This document shows positions 61,210 to 64,000 of a stretch of DNA of 64,000 bases, one piece after another. Every line of letters starts with the position of its first letter. The stretch's first letter is position 1. Origin of the DNA: Acidimicrobiales bacterium (GTDB lineage: Bacteria > Actinomycetota > Acidimicrobiia > Acidimicrobiales > Aldehydirespiratoraceae); contig JAJCXX010000003.1 in NCBI GenBank assembly GCA_029263195.1, forward strand, positions 50,325 through 114,324, written 5' to 3'. Below the pieces are notes generated by a model. The model searched no databases. It had not been told where the DNA came from and worked only from the letters and a program-made list of their open reading frames with translations. The translations under genes and the position numbers were made by a program.

Positions 61210-61260
61210 ATCGCCGATGGTAGTTGGCCCCGGGTCGGTGTAGAAATGTTTGGTGTCACA

Positions 61261-61299
61261 AAGAATTTCTTGACCCAGAGAAACATGCCAGCCTATATT
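61261..61299 (+). promoter_or_regulatory. Putative sigma-70-type promoter of the 2-oxoacid dehydrogenase operon
   Basis: TTGACC (61270-61275) and TATATT (61294-61299) are separated by 18 nt and lie 27 nt before the E1 alpha start. The inverted repeat AAGAA-T-TTCTT at 61261-61271 overlaps the -35 hexamer and could be an operator. The region is AT-richer than its surroundings. Confidence 0.5.
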
Positions 61300-61325
61300 T
61301 CTACCACGTCCTGAATGGAGGCGCC

Positions 61326-62303
61326 ATGGACGAGACCACGTTTGCTTCGCTGTATCACGACATGTGGTTGATTCGAGCTTTCGAACAGGGCCTCGAATCG
61401 GAGTTCGAGAAGGGCAACGTTCCTGGAATGCTCCACACCGGCCTCGGCCAGGAGGCCACTCAGGCCGCGCTCGCCGCCCACCTGGAAGCCACCGACGCCT
61501 ACTTCCCCGATCATCGGGGTCACGGCATCAACGCCCTCGCCCAACAACGCCACCGCGGCGACGGCAGGCGAATCATGGCCGAACTGTTCGGTCGATCAAC
61601 CGGGGTGTGCAGCGGCAAGGGGGGAAGCCTCCACTCGGCCGATCCGTTGGCAGGAAACTTCGGCGACAACGCCATCGAAGGCTCCTACATGGCCACCGTG
61701 CTGGGAGTGGCGTTGGCCTCCAAGATGCGCGGCGAGTCCAAGGTCGCGTGCGCTATCATCGGCGATGGCACCGTCGGGCGAGGCGAGTTCCACGAGAGCC
61801 TCAACATGGCAGCCATTTGGGAGCTGCCGGTTCTTTACGCGTGCGTCAACAACGGCTACGCCATCCACACGCCGGTGGGCAAGGGCCACGCCTCAGCCGA
61901 CATCGTCGACTTGGCGCGCGGCTACGGATTCCCCTGCGAACAGGTCGACGGAAACGACATCGATGCGTCCTACGACCTCGTCGAAAGGGCTGTTCGACAC
62001 ATCCGCGACGGCAACGGGCCATTCTTCGTCGAGTTCATGACCTGGCGGTGGCAGGGGGTCTTCACGGGCGAGTTCCGGCCGGCCGATGAGGTCAAGTACT
62101 GGCGTGAGGATCACGATCCGATTCTCATGGCCGCCGACCGCCTGCGCGAGATGGGCTGGACCGACGAACATCTGGACCAGGTCGAGCGAGAGGCCCACGA
62201 CACGATCTCCTACTGGATCGATTTCGCCAAGGAGAGCCCGCCGCCCGATCCGGCGAAGGCCACCGCCGATGTCTACGTAGGATTCGAGGTGGCGGGATCA
62301 TGA
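61326..62303 (+). CDS. 2-oxoacid (acetoin/pyruvate-type) dehydrogenase E1 alpha subunit
   Basis: 325 residues from ATG 61326 (GGAGG five nt upstream); the track's 34 extra residues are spurious. TPP-binding motif GDGTVGRGEFHESLNMAAIWELPVLYACVNN, plus FPDHRGHGINALAQ, GKGGSLHSADPLAGNFGDNAIEGS and GYAIHTPVGKG. The length and 'GKGGSLHSAD' form fit AcoA-type acetoin dehydrogenase as well as PDH E1 alpha. It decarboxylates the 2-oxo substrate with E1 beta. Overlaps E1 beta by 4 nt. Confidence 0.92.
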   Translation: MDETTFASLYHDMWLIRAFEQGLESEFEKGNVPGMLHTGLGQEATQAALAAHLEATDAYFPDHRGHGINALAQQRHRGDGRRIMAELFGRSTGVCSGKGGSLHSADPLAGNFGDNAIEGSYMATVLGVALASKMRGESKVACAIIGDGTVGRGEFHESLNMAAIWELPVLYACVNNGYAIHTPVGKGHASADIVDLARGYGFPCEQVDGNDIDASYDLVERAVRHIRDGNGPFFVEFMTWRWQGVFTGEFRPADEVKYWREDHDPILMAADRLREMGWTDEHLDQVEREAHDTISYWIDFAKESPPPDPAKATADVYVGFEVAGS

Positions 62304-63313
62304 CTGGTGATTCCAAGGTCAAGAAGCGCACGATGGTGAAGGCACTCAACGAGGCACTCGACCTCGGCATGGAGGCCTTTCCCGAGATGTTTCTCATCGG
62401 TGAGGACATCGGCGAAATGGGGGGCGACTTCGGCGTCACCCGCAAGCTCTGGGCCAAGTACGGCGAAGACCGCGTGCGCGATACGCCACTTTCGGAAGCG
62501 GCAATCATCGGCGCGTGTGTGGGCAGCGCCATGGTCGGCATGCGCCCCGTTGCCGAAATCATGTTCGCCGACTTTCTGGGCGAGTGCTACGACCAGATCG
62601 TCAACAACGCGGCCAAGCTCCACTACATGTTCGACGGCCAGTTCAAGGCCTCGCTGGTCATACGTACGGCATGTGGCGGGGGGTTCGGCGGCGGACCACA
62701 CCACTCACAGTCGGTCGAGGGATGGTTTCTCAACGTTCCGGGCCTGGTGATCGTCGCTCCGTCAAACCCAGTCGATGCCAAGGGCCTGCTGCTGGCGTCG
62801 ATCGAATCTGACGATCCTGTGCTGTTCCTCGAACACAAGGCGCTCTACCGAGCCAAGGGCGAAGTTCCCGAGGGTTACTACACCACTCCTCTGGGCACAG
62901 CGGCGGTGGCCCGACAAGGAACCGATGTAACGGTTGTGGCCACGATGAGAATGGTGCCGATGGCGCTCGAGGCCGCCGAAGTGTTGGCCGAGGAGGGAGT
63001 CTCGGTGGAGGTGATCGACCTCCGAACGATCAGGCCTTACGACGCCGACACGGTCGTCGACTCCGTGCGCCGCACCGGCCGGGCTGTTGTTGCCAACGAG
63101 GCTCCTGCGGTGGGAGGTCTCGGGTCAGAGCTGAGCGCCCGCATCAGCCAGGACTGCTTCCATGAATTGCTGGGCCCGGTGGTACGGGTCGACGGTCTCG
63201 ACACTCCGATTCCGTTCTCGGTCGAACTCGAACTCCTGGTGCTTCCCGAAGCCGACCGGGTGATCGCCGCGATCAGGCAGGCAATGACACAACCAACGAG
63301 AGGTAGGCAGTAG
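62300..63313 (+). CDS. 2-oxoacid (acetoin/pyruvate-type) dehydrogenase E1 beta subunit
   Basis: 337 residues: MVKALNEALDLGMEAFPEMFLIGEDIGEMGGDFGVTRKLWAKYGEDRVRDTPLSEAAIIGACVGSAMVGMRPVAEIMFADF, then ACGGGFGGGPHHSQSVEGWFLNVPGLVIVAPSNPVDAKGLLLASIESDDPVLFLEHKALY, and the transketolase C-domain EVIDLRTIRPYDADTVVDSVRRTGRAVVANEAP. It is the E1 partner of the upstream gene. Its last nucleotide is the first of the lipoyl-domain gene. Confidence 0.94.
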   Translation: MTGDSKVKKRTMVKALNEALDLGMEAFPEMFLIGEDIGEMGGDFGVTRKLWAKYGEDRVRDTPLSEAAIIGACVGSAMVGMRPVAEIMFADFLGECYDQIVNNAAKLHYMFDGQFKASLVIRTACGGGFGGGPHHSQSVEGWFLNVPGLVIVAPSNPVDAKGLLLASIESDDPVLFLEHKALYRAKGEVPEGYYTTPLGTAAVARQGTDVTVVATMRMVPMALEAAEVLAEEGVSVEVIDLRTIRPYDADTVVDSVRRTGRAVVANEAPAVGGLGSELSARISQDCFHELLGPVVRVDGLDTPIPFSVELELLVLPEADRVIAAIRQAMTQPTRGRQ

Positions 63314-63576
63314 TGGCGGTTGATGTGATTCTGCCCAAGTGGGGGCTCACCATGGAGGACGGAACCGTCGTTGCGTGGCACAAATCCGTCGGCGACACCG
63401 TCGCCGAGGGTGAGGTGCTCGCAGAGATCGAGACCGAGAAGGTCGAGACCGATCTCGAATCGCCGTGTGCTGGCATACTCGCCCGCATACTCGTGGAGGA
63501 AGACGACACGGTCGATGTCGGCACGGTGCTGGCGGTCATCGCTGCCGACGAGGCCGAAGCAGCGAGCCTCGCGTAG
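63313..63576 (+). CDS. Free-standing lipoyl-domain protein
   Basis: An 87-residue single lipoyl/biotinyl domain: VDVILPKWGLTMEDGTVVAWHKSVGDTVAEGEVLAEIETEKVETDLESPCAGILARILVEEDDTVDVGTVLAVIA. The lipoylated Lys is in ETEKVET. It starts with GTG directly at the E1 beta stop. Normally this domain is the N-terminal part of E2; here it is a separate gene, with the acyltransferase core starting 15 nt later in a different frame. Confidence 0.9.
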   Translation: MAVDVILPKWGLTMEDGTVVAWHKSVGDTVAEGEVLAEIETEKVETDLESPCAGILARILVEEDDTVDVGTVLAVIAADEAEAASLA

Positions 63577-63590
63577 CGAGGACCCGTTTG

Positions 63591-64000
63591 ATGTCCGACG
63601 AACCCGCGCCCCAGACAAGTGAAGTTGCCGGTGAGCCACTGGGTCGTCTCGGCCGGGTGATGGCCCGCAACATGGCGGCGAGTGTCGCCGAGAACGCGCT
63701 GAGCCGGATCGGTCGCGATATCGACCTCACCGACGTCGTCATCGATCGGGGAGCGTCTCCGATTCGCTACTCGATCAACACCTACGTTCTGGCGGCGGTC
63801 GCAAGAAGCCTCCCGGCTCACCCTCGTATCAACGGTCACCTCGACGGCAAGACAATCGTCGTGCCCAAGACCGTCAATCTTGGAGTGGCTGTTTCGGTCG
63901 ACGATGGTCTGATCGTGCCGGTTGTTCAGGATGCCCAACGCCTCTCCGTCGGTGATCTCGACGCTGCGGTCGCAGATCTCGCAGCAAAGGCCCGGGCCGG
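63591..64000 (+). CDS. Dihydrolipoamide acyltransferase (E2) catalytic domain, N-terminal part
   Basis: Runs off the right edge, so it is missing from the ORF track. From ATG 63591 it reads MSDEPAPQTSEVAGEPLGRLGRVMARNMAASVAENALSRIGRDIDLTDVV ... NTYVLAAVARSLPAHPRINGHLDGKTIVVPKTVNLGVAVSVDDGLIVPVVQDAQRLSVGDLDAAVADLAAKARAG, the start of the 2-oxoacid dehydrogenase acyltransferase domain. It has no lipoyl domain of its own and no obvious E3-binding peptide in the ~15-residue leader. It should work with the free lipoyl protein upstream. About 137 residues are visible of an expected ~230. Confidence 0.88.
   Translation, partial: MSDEPAPQTSEVAGEPLGRLGRVMARNMAASVAENALSRIGRDIDLTDVVIDRGASPIRYSINTYVLAAVARSLPAHPRINGHLDGKTIVVPKTVNLGVAVSVDDGLIVPVVQDAQRLSVGDLDAAVADLAAKARA

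Overview
The window is dense, high-GC bacterial DNA with short intergenic gaps, many 4-nt ATGA/GTGA start-stop overlaps and several convergent genes whose 3' ends overlap. The core locus rpsF-ssb-rpsR-rplI-dnaB has the actinobacterial order. Five luciferase-like (LLM, typically F420-dependent) oxidoreductases, Thr/Ser-rich secreted linkers and AAC lipoboxes also point to Actinomycetota. My best guess is an Acidimicrobiia-like lineage, which is inference from style rather than from a marker gene.

Layout. 1-3040: a uroporphyrinogen-decarboxylase-family fragment, an ECF sigma factor fused to an anti-sigma-like zinc finger, a transmembrane helix and an external domain, and a lipoprotein that appears to carry a related external domain. 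3310-6658: rpsF, ssb, rpsR, rplI, dnaB. 7424-7943: a gene-free stretch holding two tandem copies of a structured element with covarying hairpins. 8187-14570: acyl-CoA metabolism (two crotonases, a MatB-like CoA ligase, an acyl-CoA dehydrogenase) around a large secreted protein. 14661-20102: arylsulfatase, LLM oxidoreductase, SRPBCC protein, Fe-type superoxide dismutase. 20157-25957: a translationally coupled ALDH / Fe-alcohol dehydrogenase / glutamine-synthetase-like / class I amidotransferase operon, with a divergent agmatinase-family gene; this fits gamma-glutamylation-type amine or polyamine catabolism. 25969-32636: aldose epimerase, Gfo/Idh oxidoreductase, a 1054-residue membrane coiled-coil protein and a lipase-like hydrolase.

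The most remarkable part is 32781-49666, fourteen minus-strand genes spanning about 17 kb. It contains a molybdenum hydroxylase of the XdhD type whose two [2Fe-2S] domains have lost all eight cluster cysteines, its FAD subunit, the accessory trio XdhC-YqeB-YqeC known from selenium-dependent molybdenum hydroxylases, three TRZ/ATZ/SsnA-type amidohydrolases, two LLM oxidoreductases, an ALDH/ADH pair, a 2-hydroxyacid dehydrogenase and a creatininase-family amidohydrolase. I read this as a catabolic system for an unidentified nitrogen-containing (possibly heterocyclic) compound. RidA, flavodoxin-like reductases, a NitT/TauT-type ABC importer, a cytosine-deaminase-like amidohydrolase and UbiD/UbiX follow and may extend it.

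61326-64000 begins a 2-oxoacid (acetoin/pyruvate-type) dehydrogenase operon: E1 alpha, E1 beta, a free-standing lipoyl domain, and an acyltransferase without its own lipoyl domain that runs off the right edge.

No tRNA, rRNA, CRISPR array, transposase or prophage gene was seen.
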